NCBI GenBank assembly: GCA_963786305.1
Contig: CAWAYL010000017.1
Coordinates: 62,001-126,000, forward strand
DNA length: 64,000 bases
From: CAKZLS01 sp963786305
Lineage (GTDB): Bacteria > Pseudomonadota > Alphaproteobacteria > Rhodospirillales > Defluviicoccaceae
Direction: 5' to 3'
In this document: in pieces, positions 54,137-64,000 of the stretch
How the letters are laid out: the number at the start of each line of letters is the position of its first letter
Numbering within the stretch: the stretch's first letter is position 1
The notes under the pieces: model-generated
Databases searched by the model: none
What the model was told of the DNA's origin: nothing
The model's input: only the letters and a program-made list of their open reading frames with translations
Program-made: the position numbers and the translations under genes

Positions 54137-55027
54137 TCAGGCGTTCAACTCTTCAATTTTCCGGATGAGAAAGTCGCGGAACACCTTGATCCGGATCGAT
54201 TGGCGCAATTCATCGGGATAGACGAAGAAGACATCGACGTCGGGACCCCGCAGTTCCGGCAGGATCTCCACCAGGTTGCCCGTTTCCTGATTGAGATAGT
54301 GCGGCAACGCCCCGATGCCGATGCCGCTTTGTACCGCCCGGAAGATACCATAGGTACTGTTGACCTTGAGAAACGCTTTGCGTTCTCGCCCGACGCGGAC
54401 GCCGGCGTGCAGAAGCCAGTTGAGGCTGGGCACCGGCATGCGGGCATCGTCGCCGAAGACGATCAGCCGGTGGTTGTCGAGATCCTCGGGCGTGCGGGGC
54501 ATGCCGTGCGCCTTCAGGTAGCTCGGCGCGGCAAACACGTGATAGCGCAGGGTCATCAGCCGGCGTTGCACGAGATCGGCCTGGGTGGGGGGCGTCAGCC
54601 GGATTGCCACATCGGCCTCGCGCATGGACAGGTCGAGCTCGTTGTCCGACAACACCACCGAGGCCTCGATCTCTGGGTAGTCCTCGAGAAATTCCTTCAA
54701 TCGCGGCGCCAGCCAGACGGATCCGAACGCGATGGTCGTGGTGATGCGGAGCGGCCCCGCCGGCCGCTCGCGGCTTTCGATGATGCGCGCCTCGGCCATG
54801 CTCAGCTTCTTGGCGATGTCGCGGGCCGTGCGCAACAGGGTCTCGCCCTGCTCGGTCAGCATCAGGCCGCGGGCGTGGCGGTGGAACAGCAGAACTTCCA
54901 GGTTTTCCTCGAGCGCGCTGATCTGCCGGCTGACGGCCGATTGGCTGAGGTTGAGGCTCTCGCCGGCGTGTGTGAAACTGCCGGCCTCGGCAACGGCATG
55001 AAAGATGCGGAGCTTGTCCCAGTCCAT
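54137..55027 (-). CDS. LysR-family transcriptional regulator
   Basis: 296 residues. The winged HTH is at residues 1-60 (MDWDKLRIFHAVAEAGSFTHAG, LNLSQSAVSRQISALEENLEVLLFHR), followed by a long linker helix and a periplasmic-binding-protein-like effector domain (ITTTIAFGSVWLAPRLKEFL, VQSGIGIGALPHYL). The ATG at 55027 is chosen over the longer frame because MDWDKLRIFH is the family start. The target genes are unknown; trxB is immediately upstream on the same strand, 76 bases away. Confidence 0.92.
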   Translation of the reverse strand: MDWDKLRIFHAVAEAGSFTHAGESLNLSQSAVSRQISALEENLEVLLFHRHARGLMLTEQGETLLRTARDIAKKLSMAEARIIESRERPAGPLRITTTIAFGSVWLAPRLKEFLEDYPEIEASVVLSDNELDLSMREADVAIRLTPPTQADLVQRRLMTLRYHVFAAPSYLKAHGMPRTPEDLDNHRLIVFGDDARMPVPSLNWLLHAGVRVGRERKAFLKVNSTYGIFRAVQSGIGIGALPHYLNQETGNLVEILPELRGPDVDVFFVYPDELRQSIRIKVFRDFLIRKIEELNA

Positions 55028-55103
55028 GAGCGTCCCTTGGTTGTGTTCCGGCGGGCCTCGAGAGGCAAGTGCCGGACGAGCGATCCTCATTGCGCCGCGA
55101 TGG

Positions 55104-56081
55104 TCATTCCGCCGCTATCTGGGCGTGCTCGGCAACGAAGCGCTCGACCTCCAAGGCCGCCATGCACCCGGTCCCGGCGGCGGTGACCGCTTGACGATAG
55201 ATCTTGTCCTGGACATCGCCCGCCGCGAAAATGCCGGCGACGCTGGTGACGGTGCTGTCGGGGGCGGTCCGGATGTATCCCTCGTTATCCATGTCCACGT
55301 GACCGCGGAACAACTCGGTGTTGGGGGTGTGGCCGATGGCGACGAACACGCCGTGCAGCGGGATCTCCGCCACCGCGTCGGACTTGAGGTTGCGCACCCT
55401 GACGCCCTCGACGCCGGGCGGCGTGCCGCCACCCAGGATCTCTTCCACGGCGCTGTCCCACACCATCTCGATCTTGGGGTTGCGGAACAGCCGATCCTGC
55501 AGGATTTTTTCGGCGCGCAGCGCGTCGCGCCGGTGGATGACCTTCACCGACGTCGCGAAATTGGTGAGGAACAGGGCTTCCTCCACCGCGCTGTTGCCGC
55601 CGCCGACGACGGCCACGTCCTTGCCGCGGAAGAAAAATCCGTCGCAGGTGGCACAGGCCGACACGCCGAAGCCCATGAACGCCTGTTCGCTCGGCAGCCC
55701 CAGCCAGCGCGCCGAGGCGCCGGTGGCGACGATGAGCGTATCTCCCCCATAAACGTCGCCGGAATCGCCCGTCACCCGGAACGGACGGCACCCGAAATCG
55801 ATCCCGACGGCCATATCGTCGAACGCCCGCGTCCCCACCCTTTCGGCCTGCTGAAGCATCTGTTCCATCATCCAGGGTCCCTGGACGGGTTCCGCGTAGC
55901 CGGGATAGTTCTCCACTTCGGTGGTGATGGTCAGTTGCCCGCCCGGCTGCAGCCCCTTAATCAGGATCGGTGCGAGGTTCGCGCGCGCCGCGTAGATGGC
56001 GGCGGTGTAACCGGCCGGCCCGGACCCAAGAATGACGACCTTGCTTTGATGAACGTCGGGGCTTTGATGAACGTCGGGCAT
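55104..56081 (-). CDS. trxB: thioredoxin-disulfide reductase TrxB
   Basis: 325 residues. It reduces thioredoxin with NADPH through FAD. FAD motif VVILGSGPAGYTAAIYAARA, redox centre Cys143-Ala-Thr-Cys146 (SACATCDGFFF), NADPH motif VAVVGGGNSAVEEALFL and the C-terminal FAD-binding GIFAAGDVQD are present. The N-terminus has PDVHQS twice because of an 18-bp tandem duplication right after the start codon. Divergent from the Lrp gene. Confidence 0.97.
   Translation of the reverse strand: MPDVHQSPDVHQSKVVILGSGPAGYTAAIYAARANLAPILIKGLQPGGQLTITTEVENYPGYAEPVQGPWMMEQMLQQAERVGTRAFDDMAVGIDFGCRPFRVTGDSGDVYGGDTLIVATGASARWLGLPSEQAFMGFGVSACATCDGFFFRGKDVAVVGGGNSAVEEALFLTNFATSVKVIHRRDALRAEKILQDRLFRNPKIEMVWDSAVEEILGGGTPPGVEGVRVRNLKSDAVAEIPLHGVFVAIGHTPNTELFRGHVDMDNEGYIRTAPDSTVTSVAGIFAAGDVQDKIYRQAVTAAGTGCMAALEVERFVAEHAQIAAE
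56043..56078 (-). repeat. 18-bp tandem duplication at the trxB 5' end
   Basis: The 18-mer GCTTTGATGAACGTCGGG occurs twice head to tail (56043-56060, 56061-56078), perfectly. It repeats six codons (PDVHQS) and keeps the frame. Confidence 0.9.
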
Positions 56082-56290
56082 GCGCGACAGGGACTTTCCC
56101 GGGCCGAAGGACGGAAATCAACGGTTAATGAAGCCGCTGCGAACCCTAGGATAGAAAGCCGGACGGTTGCGCGCAAGGCCGGCCCGGTTTTTTCCCGGCG
56201 GCTGTAACATTACGGTAAGGGATCTTTTGCATCCTCGGGCCCGAAGTAATATAGTTGCGCTTCCCAGGGAGGGAATTGGAGAAAAAAAAC

Positions 56291-56788
56291 GTGCGTCGGG
56301 TCAAACTCGATAAAATCGATCAGCGTATTCTGCACGATTTGCAGTCGAATGGTCGAATCACCAACGTCGAACTCGCGCGCCGCGCGGGAATTTCGGCGCC
56401 ACCGTGTCTGCGGCGCGTGCGCGCGCTCGAAAAAGCCGGTTTCGTGTGCGGTTATCACGCCGAACTCGATCCGAGGGCGCTCGGCTTCAATGTCACCGTG
56501 TTCGCGCACGTCGGACTTTCCAGCCAGGCGGAGCACGATCTGGAGGCATTCGAAGCCCTCGTCGCCGAGTGGCCCGAGGTTCGGGAGTGCTTCATGCTCG
56601 CCGGCGAAACGGACTTTCTGTTGAAGGTGGTCGCCGAGGACTGGGCCGCGTATCAGGAGTTCGTCACCACCAAACTGACCGCCGCGCCCAACGTCAGCCA
56701 GGTCAAGTCGGCGCTGTCCATTCGCAAATCGAAATTCAGGCCGGGCGTGCCCATCCTGCTGGACGGCAACAACGAAAAAGATCCATAG
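56291..56788 (+). CDS. Lrp/AsnC-family transcriptional regulator
   Basis: 165 residues from GTG at 56291 (GGAG upstream). HTH: LDKIDQRILHDLQSNGRITNVELARRAGISAPPCLRRVRALEKAGFV; RAM ligand-binding domain: FNVTVFAHVGLSSQ and VRECFMLAGETDFLLKVVAEDWAAYQEF. It resembles global feast/famine regulators; the target is unknown. Divergent from trxB, so it may regulate that promoter region or itself. Confidence 0.93.
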   Translation: MRRVKLDKIDQRILHDLQSNGRITNVELARRAGISAPPCLRRVRALEKAGFVCGYHAELDPRALGFNVTVFAHVGLSSQAEHDLEAFEALVAEWPEVRECFMLAGETDFLLKVVAEDWAAYQEFVTTKLTAAPNVSQVKSALSIRKSKFRPGVPILLDGNNEKDP

Positions 56789-56814
56789 CCGCGGGACGAC
56801 GCGCTCGCGGGATT

Positions 56815-57806
56815 TCAGGCAAATTGCCGGACGACGGCTCGAACCCGCTCGCGAACCGAGCGGCCCGGCTCGGCGGGCCGGAACGGCCGGCCCGTCACGG
56901 TCTCGAACAAGGTGATATATCGGCGGCTGAATTCGATCAGGGTATCGCGTGGGAATATCGGGGATCGGGTCTCGATAGGGATCGCATCTGCTCGGCGATC
57001 CACAACCGCAGAAACTCCTTGTCCAGGCTGTCCGGGTTGTCGCCCGCGGCGAAACGGGCCGGGTAGCTCGCCGATTGCCAGAAGCGGCTGCTGTCCGGGG
57101 TGTGGATTTCGTCGGCCAGCACGATGCGCCCCGTTTCGTCCATGCCGAATTCGTACTTGGTGTCGACCAGGATCAGCCCGTTGCGCGGCCGCGATGTCCC
57201 GGCCGCGCGCGAACAGCGCCAGCGCCGCCGCCGCCACCGTATCCCATTGCTCGCGGCCGAGGAGGTCCCGCTCGATCACCTCGGCCGGCGTCACCGGCAC
57301 GTCATGCGCGCCATGGGCGGCCTTGGTCGTCGGCGTGATGATGGTCGAGGGCAGCTTCTCGTTCTTGCGGAGCCCGTCGGGAAATTCCACGCCGTACATC
57401 GCGCGGCTGCCCGGCCTCGTACAGCGGCCAGATGGACGTCGACGTGGAGCCGGTCAGATAGTCGCGAACGACGATTTCGATGGGCAGCATGTCGAGCCGC
57501 CTGACCACCATCACATTGGGATCCGGGTACGCGAGCACGTGATTGGCGACGATGTCCCCGGTGGCATCGAACCAGAACCGCGCCGTTTCGGTGAGAACCT
57601 GCCCCTTGAACGGAACGGCGGTCAGGACCTGGTCGAAGGCGCTCTGCCGATCGGTGGCGATGATGATCCGGCGCCCGTCGGCAAGGTCGTAGCTGTCGCG
57701 GACCTTGCCGCCGGCGTATCCCGGCAGCTCGGCAAAGCGGGCGTCGACAAGAACGTTGTCGATATGCGACGGCGATCAGGTCGACAAGCGGAGGGTCGGT
57801 GCTCAT
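56815..57806 (-). pseudogene. purC: SAICAR synthetase PurC, frameshifted
   Basis: PurC joins aspartate to CAIR in purine synthesis. In order along the minus strand the pieces are: LPGYAGGKVRDSYDLADGRR, IIIATDRQSAFDQVLTAVPFKG and VVRRLDMLPIEIVVRDYLTGS; then EFPDGLRKNEKLPSTIITPTTKA and VIERDLLGREQW; then LILVDTKYEFGMDETGRIVL and ADEIHTPDSSRFW; then RRYITLFETVTGRPF. Changes fall near 57770, 57410, 57185 and 56955. The gene is complete apart from these indels. The N-terminal start at 57806 is uncertain. Confidence 0.9.
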
Positions 57807-57846
57807 GGTGCTCGGCCGCGCGGACGGGGATACGCGTAAGACGGGA

Positions 57847-58323
57847 CTACGCGTTAAAGGTGATTTTCACGACCTCGTAGGACTTGGACCCCCGTGGCGT
57901 GGTCACTTCGACCATGTCGCCGAGCGTCTTGCCGATCAGGGCGCGGCCCAGCGGCGAGGTGATGGACAGACGCCCGGCGGCGGCATCCGATTCATGGCTG
58001 CCGACGATGCAGTAGGTGGTTTCCTCCTCGGTATCCTCGTCGGCGAGAACGACGGTGGCGCCGAACCGGATCACGTCGCCGCTCAGCTTGGAAATATCGA
58101 TCACGTCGGCGCGGCGCATGATGTCATCGAGTTCGGCCATGCGTCCTTCGATGAAGCTCTGGCGCTCCTTGGCGGCGTGATATTCGGCGTTCTCCGATAG
58201 ATCGCCGTGTTCGCGCGCGTCGGCGATGGCGCGGATGATCGCCGGCCGCTCCTCGGTACGCAATCGCTTCAGCTCGACCTCCAACTGAACGTACCCTTCC
58301 TGGGTCATGGGAACTTTATCCAT
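57847..58323 (-). CDS. greA: transcription elongation factor GreA
   Basis: 158 residues. GreA rescues stalled RNA polymerase by stimulating cleavage of the transcript 3' end. The N-terminal coiled coil has the acidic tip in ADAREHGDLSENAEYHAAKERQ, and the C-terminal globular domain ends ITSPLGRALIGKTLGDMVEV and GSKSYEVVKITF. It follows carB, the usual alphaproteobacterial order. Confidence 0.97.
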   Translation of the reverse strand: MDKVPMTQEGYVQLEVELKRLRTEERPAIIRAIADAREHGDLSENAEYHAAKERQSFIEGRMAELDDIMRRADVIDISKLSGDVIRFGATVVLADEDTEEETTYCIVGSHESDAAAGRLSITSPLGRALIGKTLGDMVEVTTPRGSKSYEVVKITFNA

Positions 58324-58391
58324 ATGTCAACTCTCCGGCGTCGGGGATGATCCAACACAATAGCCGCGTTCTCCCCATCGGCGCCACTCGA

Positions 58392-58412
58392 CCGTCCTCG
58401 GTTAGAGGACGG
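58392..58412 (-). terminator. GC-rich hairpin between carB and greA
   Basis: CCGTCCTC (58392-58399) and GAGGACGG (58405-58412) pair perfectly around GGTTA. No U-tract follows on the minus strand, so it may be an attenuator, a processing site or a weak terminator rather than a standard intrinsic terminator. Confidence 0.4.
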
Positions 58413-58423
58413 CGGATCGGCCG

Positions 58424-61400
58424 TTAAAACGCGCGCTCAAGATAAGACTGCAGGGGAACCACTTCAAGATCGTCGCTTTCCACGAGCGACTCGATGGCCT
58501 CGACCGCGGCGCTGGCCCCCATGATCGTCGTGTAATGTGGCACATTGTGTCTGCAATGCCGCGGCGCGGATCGAAAAACTGTCCTCGATGGCCTGGGCGC
58601 CTTCGGTGGTGTTGATGATCAACTGGGTTTCGCCGTTGAGAATGGCGTCCTCGCAGTGCGGCCGGCCTTGCAGCACCTTGTTGATACGGCGCACGGTCAG
58701 GCCGTCGTCGGCGAGACTTCGCGCCGTTCCGTCGGTGGCGAGCAGCTCGAAGCCAAGGCTGGTCAGGCGCCTGCGCCAACCGGCGGCGGCCTCCTTGTCC
58801 CGGTCCTTGACCGAGATGAAGACGGTCCCCGCGGTCGGCAGGCTGGAGCCGGCGCCCATCTGCGCCTTGGCGAACGCGCCGCGGAAGTTCGACCCGATGC
58901 CCATCACCTCGCCGGTGGATTTCATTTCCGGGCCCAGGATGATGTCGACGCCGGGGAAGCGGGAGAACGGGAAAACGGCCTCTTTGACCGAGACGTGGTT
59001 GAGACGCGGGCGCTCCACCAGGCCGAAGGATTTCAGCATTTCGCCGGCCATGATCCGGGCCGCGATCTTGGCGACGGGAACCCCGGTCGCCTTGGCGACG
59101 AAGGGCACCGTGCGGCTGGCGCGCGGATTGACCTCGAGGATGTAGATGTCCTCGCCCTTGATGGCGAACTGGATGTTCATCAAGCCGACGACACCAAGCG
59201 CATGGGCGAGCGCGGCGGTTTGCTGTCTCGAGTTCGTCGATCAGGTGCGGCGCCAAGCGTATGGGGCGGCAGCGAGCAGGCCGAAATCGCCCGGAATGAA
59301 TCCCCGCTTCCTCGACGTGCTGCATGACGCCCGCGACGTAGACGTCCGTGCCGTCGGCGACGGCATCAACGTCGACCTCGATGGCGTCCTGGAGGTAGGA
59401 GTCGAGGAGGACCGGCTTGGCTCGCCGGAGACCTGAACGGCTTCGTTGATGTAGCGGTGGAGAGCCCGCCGCGTCGTGAATGATTTCCATGGCCCGGCCG
59501 CCCAGCACGTACGACGGGCGAATCACCACCGGATAACCGATGTCCGCCGCGACCCGTTCGGCTTCCTCGCCGGAACGGGCGATGCCGTTGGCCGGCTGGC
59601 GCAGACCGAGCTGGTGCAGCAGAACCTGGAACCGTTCGCGGTCCTCGGCGAGATCGATGGCGTCGGGCGGTGTTCCGAGGATCGGGATACCGGCTTGCGA
59701 GAGCGCTTGCGCCAGCTTCAGCGGCGTCTGACCGCCGAACTGGACGATGACGCCCAGCACGGTTCCGCGCGACTGCTCGACCCGGATCAGCTCGGTCACG
59801 TCCTCGTCGGTGAGGGGCTCGAAATAGAGCCGGTCCGAGGTATCGTAATCGGTGGAGACGGTCTCCGGATTGCAGTTCACCATGATCGCCTCGAAGCCCG
59901 CCTCCCTCAGCGCATAGGCCGCGTGGACGCAGCAATAGTCGAACTCGATCCCCTGGCCGATCCGGTTGGGGCCGCCGCCGAGGATCACCACCTTGTCGCG
60001 GTCCGAGGGGTTGGCCTCGCATTCCGCCGGGATTGATCGGGATCGGCCTCGTAGGTCGAATACATGTAGGACGTCTGCGACGGGAACTCGGCGGCGCAGG
60101 TATCCACCCGCTTGTAGACCGGCGTCGGCCCCAGCAGCCGGCGCCGCAGCGCCACTTCGTGCAGCGTCATCCCGGTGAGCTCGGCCAGGCGCTGATCGGA
60201 AAATCCGAGCACCTTGAGGCGCTGATAGCCGGGCGCATCGCCGGGCAGGCCCCGCAGCCGGACCTCTTCCTCGACCTCGACGAGATATTTGATCTGATCG
60301 AGGAACCAGCGATCGTAACGGCACGCCCGGTAGACCTCCTCGATGTCGAAACCGTGGCGAAAGGCCTGGGCGATGACCAGGACACGATCGGGCCGCGGCA
60401 TTGCCGCCGCCGCCAGCACCGATTCCCTGGTGCCGCCCACGAGCACTTCGTTGAGGCCGGTCAGATCCGTCTCCATGGATCGCAGCCCCTTCTGCAGGGA
60501 CTCCGGCGAAGCTGCGGCCGATGGCCATGCCCTCGCCCACCGATTTCATCGACGTCGTCAGCATCTGCTCGGCGCCGGGAAACTTTTCGAAGGTGAACCG
60601 GGGGATCTTGGTGACGACATAGTCGATGGTCGGCTCGAACGACGCCGGGCGTGACGCCGGTGATGTCGTTCTGCAGTTCGTCGAGCGTGTATCCGACCGC
60701 CAGCTTGGCGGCCACCTTGGCGATGGGAAACCCGGTCGCCTTGGACGCCAGGGCCGAGGAGCGCGAGACGCGCGGGTTCATCTCGATCACGACCATGCGC
60801 CCGGTGTCCGGGTCGATGGCGAACTGAACGTTGGATCCGCCCGTTTCGACGCCGATTTCGCGGAGCACCGCGAGCGAGGCGTTGCGCATGATCTGGTATT
60901 CTTTGTCGGTCAGCGTCAGCGCCGGCGCCACGGTGATGGAATCGCCGGTGTGAACCCCCATGGGATCGACGTTCTCGATGGAGCAGATAATGATGCAGTT
61001 GTCCGCCTTGTCGCGAACCACTTCCATCTCGAACTCTTTCCAGCCGAGCACCGACTCCTCGATGAGCACCTGGCTGGAAGGCGACAGGGCGAGGCCGTTG
61101 GAGACGATGCGTTCGAACTCCACGGTGTTGTAGGCGATGCCGCCGCCGGTGCCGCCGAGCGTGAACGACGGACGGATGATCAGCGGCAGGCCAATCTCGC
61201 CGAGCACCGCGCGCGCCTCGTCGATGGTGTGGGCAATGCGGCTGGTCGGGCACTCGAGGCCGATGCTCTCCATCGCCTCGCGAAATTGCAAGCGGTCTTC
61301 CGCCTTGGCGATGACCGCCGAGTTCGCCCCGATCATCTCCACCCCGAGCCGATCGAGGGCGCCCGACGCATCGAGGGCCAGCGACGTGTTGAGCGCGGTT

Positions 61401-61678
61401 TGCCCGCCCATGGTCGGCAGCAGGGCATCCGGGCGCTCGCGCTTGATGATGTTCTCGACGATCCGCGGCGTGATCGGCTCGATATAGGTCGCGTCGGCCA
61501 TGCCCGGGTCGGTCATGATGGTGGCCGGGTTGGAGTTCACGAGGATGACCCGGTAGCCCTCCTCCTTCAGCGCCTTGCAGGCCTGGGTGCCGGAATAGTC
61601 GAACTCGCACGCCTGACCGATGATGATCGGTCCGGCGCCGATGATCAGGATGGACTCGATATCCGTCCGTTTAGGCAT
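58424..61678 (-). pseudogene. carB: carbamoyl-phosphate synthase large subunit CarB, multiply frameshifted
   Basis: CarB makes carbamoyl phosphate for arginine and pyrimidines. The first 340 residues are intact: SILIIGAGPIIIGQACEFDYSGTQACKALKEEG, FTLGGTGGGIAYN and EMNPRVSRSSALASKATGFPIAKVAAKLAVG. Then frames change near 60645 (one extra G), 60500, 60035, 59450, 59390, 59240 and 58545. Later pieces supply GGGPNRIGQGIEFDYCCVHAAYAL, YPVVIRPSYVLGG, EVNPRASRTVPFVAKATGVP, TGEVMGIGSNFRGAFAKAQMGAG and SDDLEVVPLQSYLERAF with TAA at 58424. Starts inside the carA stop (ATGCCTAA). Confidence 0.92.
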
Positions 61679-62902
61679 TGGCGGCCATCATGCGCGTTCG
61701 GTTCATGGCATCCATGAACCTCTCGAACAGGTAGTGGCTGTCCTGAGGGCCGGGCGATGCCTCGGGGTGATGCTGGACGGAAAAGACCGGCCGGCCTTTC
61801 AGGCGCAGGCCTTCGTTGGTTCCGTCGAACAGCGAAACATGCGTTTCCTCGACGCTCCGGCGGCAGACTGTCGCGATCGACCGCGAAGCCATGGTTCTGA
61901 CTGGTGATTTCCACGCGCCCGGTTTGCAGGTCCTTGACCGGGTGATTGGCGCCGCGGTGGCCGAGATGCATCTTGTAGGTGCTTGCCCCGAGCGCCAGGG
62001 CGAGCAACTGATGGCCGAGGCAGATGCCGAACATCGGGATATCGCGGCCCAGCAATTCGCGGATGACGGGGACCGCGTACGCGCCGGTCGCAACGGGGTC
62101 GCCGGGACCGTTGGACAGGAAGATGCCGTCGGGTCGGTGGCGCAGGACATCGTCGGCGCCGGCGGTTCCCGGAACCACGGTCACCCGGCAGCCGGCCGTC
62201 GCCAGGCAGCGGAGAATGTTGCCGCTTCGCGCCATAGTCGATGGCGACGACGTGGCGGACGGGCGCGGTCTGCCGGCCGTATCCCTGCCCCAGGGTCCAC
62301 ACGGTTTCGTCCCACGTATGCGTCTGCCGGCACATGACTTCCTTCGCCAGGTCCATGCCTTCGAGGCCGGGCCACTGGTTGGCCATGAACTGCAGCGCCA
62401 GCGGATCGATGTCTTCGTTCGGCGAATAGATCAACGCGCCCTTCGGCGCTCCGCCATCGCGGATGCGCCGGGTGAGCCGCCGCGTATCGACGCCCGTGAC
62501 GGCCACCAGGTTGCGCACTTTCAGCCAGGTGTTCAGGTGTTCCGCCGCCCGCCAGTTGGCGGGATCGGTAATGGGCTGGCGCAAGACACAGCCGCGGACC
62601 GCCGGCGTGGTCGTTTCAACGTCTTCCGGGTTGACGCCGACATTGCCGATGTGGGGAAACGTGAACGCAATGATCTGGCCCGCGTAGGACGGATCGGTCA
62701 GGATTTCCTGATAGCCCGAAATGGACGTGTTGAAGCAGACCTCGCCCATGGCCACGCCCTGGGCGCCGGCACCCTGCCCCCAGTAGACGGTTCCGTCTTC
62801 GAGGACGAGTGCCGCATCCGCCGCCGGCGGGCGGCTGGAAGGGCCCGCCGCGCTGGAGCGAGCGGCGGTTGGCTGTATATGGCCGTTGGCGCCATGGAGC
62901 AC
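61671..62902 (-). pseudogene. carA: carbamoyl-phosphate synthase small subunit CarA, frameshifted
   Basis: CarA is the glutaminase that feeds CarB. The first frame has ALVLEDGTVYWGQGAGAQG, GYQEILTDPSYAGQIIAFTFPHIGN and VAVTGVDTRRLTRRIRDGG. Near 62230 an indel shifts to FLSNGPGDPVATGAY and the nucleophile MFGICLGHQLLALALG. Near 61865 a second indel shifts to LRLKGRPVFSVQHHPEASPGPQD with the catalytic His and Glu. Start: GTG at 62902 because AGGAG lies 5 bases upstream; a TTG at 62917 is the alternative. Confidence 0.91.
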
Positions 62903-63121
62903 CGGTCTCCTGATCAACCTGGCGCGGAAACGATCGCGACTCTCGAAGGGAATTAGCCGACAGACGAGTTAGCACCGTGTACGACGTGCTCGCTCTTAAG
63001 CAAAAGCGGGTCTGCCGTCAACCCTCCGTCGAGCACCGGCCCTCTCGCCACCCCATTTCGACATTGGGGATTACCGTTGGATCCAGAGCACTAGAATGCC
63101 GCTCTGCACTTTTCGAGAGGT

Positions 63122-63580
63122 ATGGTGTTGCGCGAGCAATTGAACGAGTCGTTGAAAACCGCGATGCTGGCCAAGGACGCACTCGCGGTCGCCACCCTGC
63201 GGCTGATCCTTGCCACATTGAAGGACCGGGATATCGCCGAGCGGGGCAAGGGCAACCACGGGGGCCTGACCGACGACCAGATCGTCGTCCTGCTTCAGTC
63301 GATGATCAAACAAAGACGCGAGAGTATCCAGCTCTACGAGCGCGGCGGGCGAGCCGAGCTTGCCCGCCAGGAAGCCGAGGAAATCGCCGTCATCGAGCAA
63401 TTCCTGCCGCCGCAGATGGACGACGCCGAAGTCGAAAGCGCGGTCGGCGACGTTATCGACGAGATCGGCGCCGGCTCGCTGAAGGACATGGGCCGCGCAA
63501 TGGCGCTGTTGCACGAGCGGTATGCCGGGCGGATGGATTTCGCCAAGGCGGGCGCGGCGGCGAGGGCGCGGCTTGCCTGA
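63122..63580 (+). CDS. GatB/YqeY domain protein
   Basis: 152 residues. It starts MVLREQLNESLKTAMLAKDALAVATLRLI and has LTDDQIVVLLQSMIKQRRESIQLYERGGRAELARQEAEEI and IEQFLPPQM, all typical of the YqeY family related to the tail of GatB, which binds tRNA. The exact role is unknown. It is divergent from carA (219-base gap, promoters expected) and precedes dnaG. GAGAGG precedes the ATG. Confidence 0.94.
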   Translation: MVLREQLNESLKTAMLAKDALAVATLRLILATLKDRDIAERGKGNHGGLTDDQIVVLLQSMIKQRRESIQLYERGGRAELARQEAEEIAVIEQFLPPQMDDAEVESAVGDVIDEIGAGSLKDMGRAMALLHERYAGRMDFAKAGAAARARLA

Positions 63581-63644
63581 AACGGCGGAGATTCGCTCCG
63601 CAACGACGACCCCGTGAGAGCAGCGGGATTTCAGGCGATGGACG

Positions 63645-64000
63645 ATGGCGTTCTCGCCTGAATTTCTCGATGAGATCCGCGCCCGCGATCGGTCTGGCCG
63701 ACGTGATCCGGACGCCGCGTCCGGCTGATCGCCAAGGGGCGCGAATATCAGGGGCTGTGCCCCTTTCACAGCGAGAAGACGCCGTCGTTCACGGTCAACG
63801 AGCAGAAAGGTTTTTATCACTGTTTCGGCTGCGGCGCCCATGGCGGCGTCTTCGACTTCGTCATGCAGGCCGACGGCCTGAGCTTTCGCGACGCGGTGGA
63901 ACGGCTGGCCGCCGACGCGGGGCTGCGGGTGCCCGTCGATACCCCCGAGGAGCGCGACCGCGCGCGCCGCCGGCAATCCTTGCACGAGGTCATGGAGGCG
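63645..64000 (+). pseudogene. dnaG: DNA primase DnaG, 5' part, frameshifted and cut by the window
   Basis: DnaG makes RNA primers for replication. From ATG 63645 the start MAFSPEFLDEIRAR is correct; two indels (near 63683 and 63710) then shift the frame, after which LIAKGREYQGLCPFHSEKTPSFTV and KGFYHCFGCGAHGGVFDFVM form the CHC2 zinc-binding domain with all ligands (Cys, His, Cys, Cys). The catalytic TOPRIM domain is beyond the window. dnaG is essential, so the indels are more likely sequence errors than decay. Confidence 0.9.

Overview
The window looks like the origin-proximal chromosome of an alphaproteobacterium, most likely of the Rhodospirillales type. The sequence is GC-rich. Gene order supports this: maf and hemE flank a candidate replication origin; Tim44-like, mltA and smr, and mnmE-mnmG-rsmG-parA-parB-holA, are conserved alphaproteobacterial strings; greA-carB-carA and yqeY-dnaG are typical neighbours; an encapsulated-ferritin-type gene is present.

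Layout. 1-2163: an ISAs1-type element cut by a complete ISL3 element. 2.2-8.2 kb: gloA, a CcmG-like thioredoxin, then a leftward histidine operon (hisB, DUF2628, hisH, hisA, hisF, hisE, HIT). 8.4-10.3 kb: hslVU. 10.3-15.8 kb (leftward): smr, a lutABC lactate-oxidation operon, mltA and the Tim44-like gene. 15.9-20 kb: fxsA and secB rightward, then dnaQ, coaE, aroE and maf leftward. 20.0-20.4 kb: candidate oriC. 20.4-34.7 kb, mostly rightward: hemE, hemH, hemJ, rho, a leftward group (quinone reductase, ogt, yyaL), DUF6489, a 2Fe-2S ferredoxin, mnmE, mnmG, rsmG, parA, parB, with two perfect parS sites; then holA leftward. 35.9-40.1 kb: an insertion-sequence graveyard (IS110 cut by IS256, IS1595 and IS630 remnants, an 84-bp direct repeat). 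40.2-45.7 kb: accessory genes (secreted protein, decayed RTX protein, hydrolase, glycosyltransferase). 45.8-52.9 kb: thrS-infC-rpmI-rplT-pheS-pheT. 53-64 kb: an orphan encapsulated ferritin, LysR, trxB, Lrp, purC, greA, carB, carA, yqeY and the start of dnaG.

How the genes work together. Genes point away from the maf/hemE gap on both sides, and parAB with two parS sites lies 10-14 kb away, as expected for an origin-segregation domain. Haem synthesis (hemE-hemH-hemJ), tRNA wobble modification (mnmE/mnmG), translation (thrS to pheT) and carbamoyl phosphate synthesis (carAB) form compact, often overlapping transcription units.

Caveat. About 22 genes are split by one or more single-base indels, including genes expected to be essential or important (dnaG, parB, carB, purC). 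Some changes lie in homopolymers. I read most of these as sequencing or assembly errors over a normal genome, with real decay likely in the IS elements and the RTX gene. Coordinates of broken genes span all their fragments.
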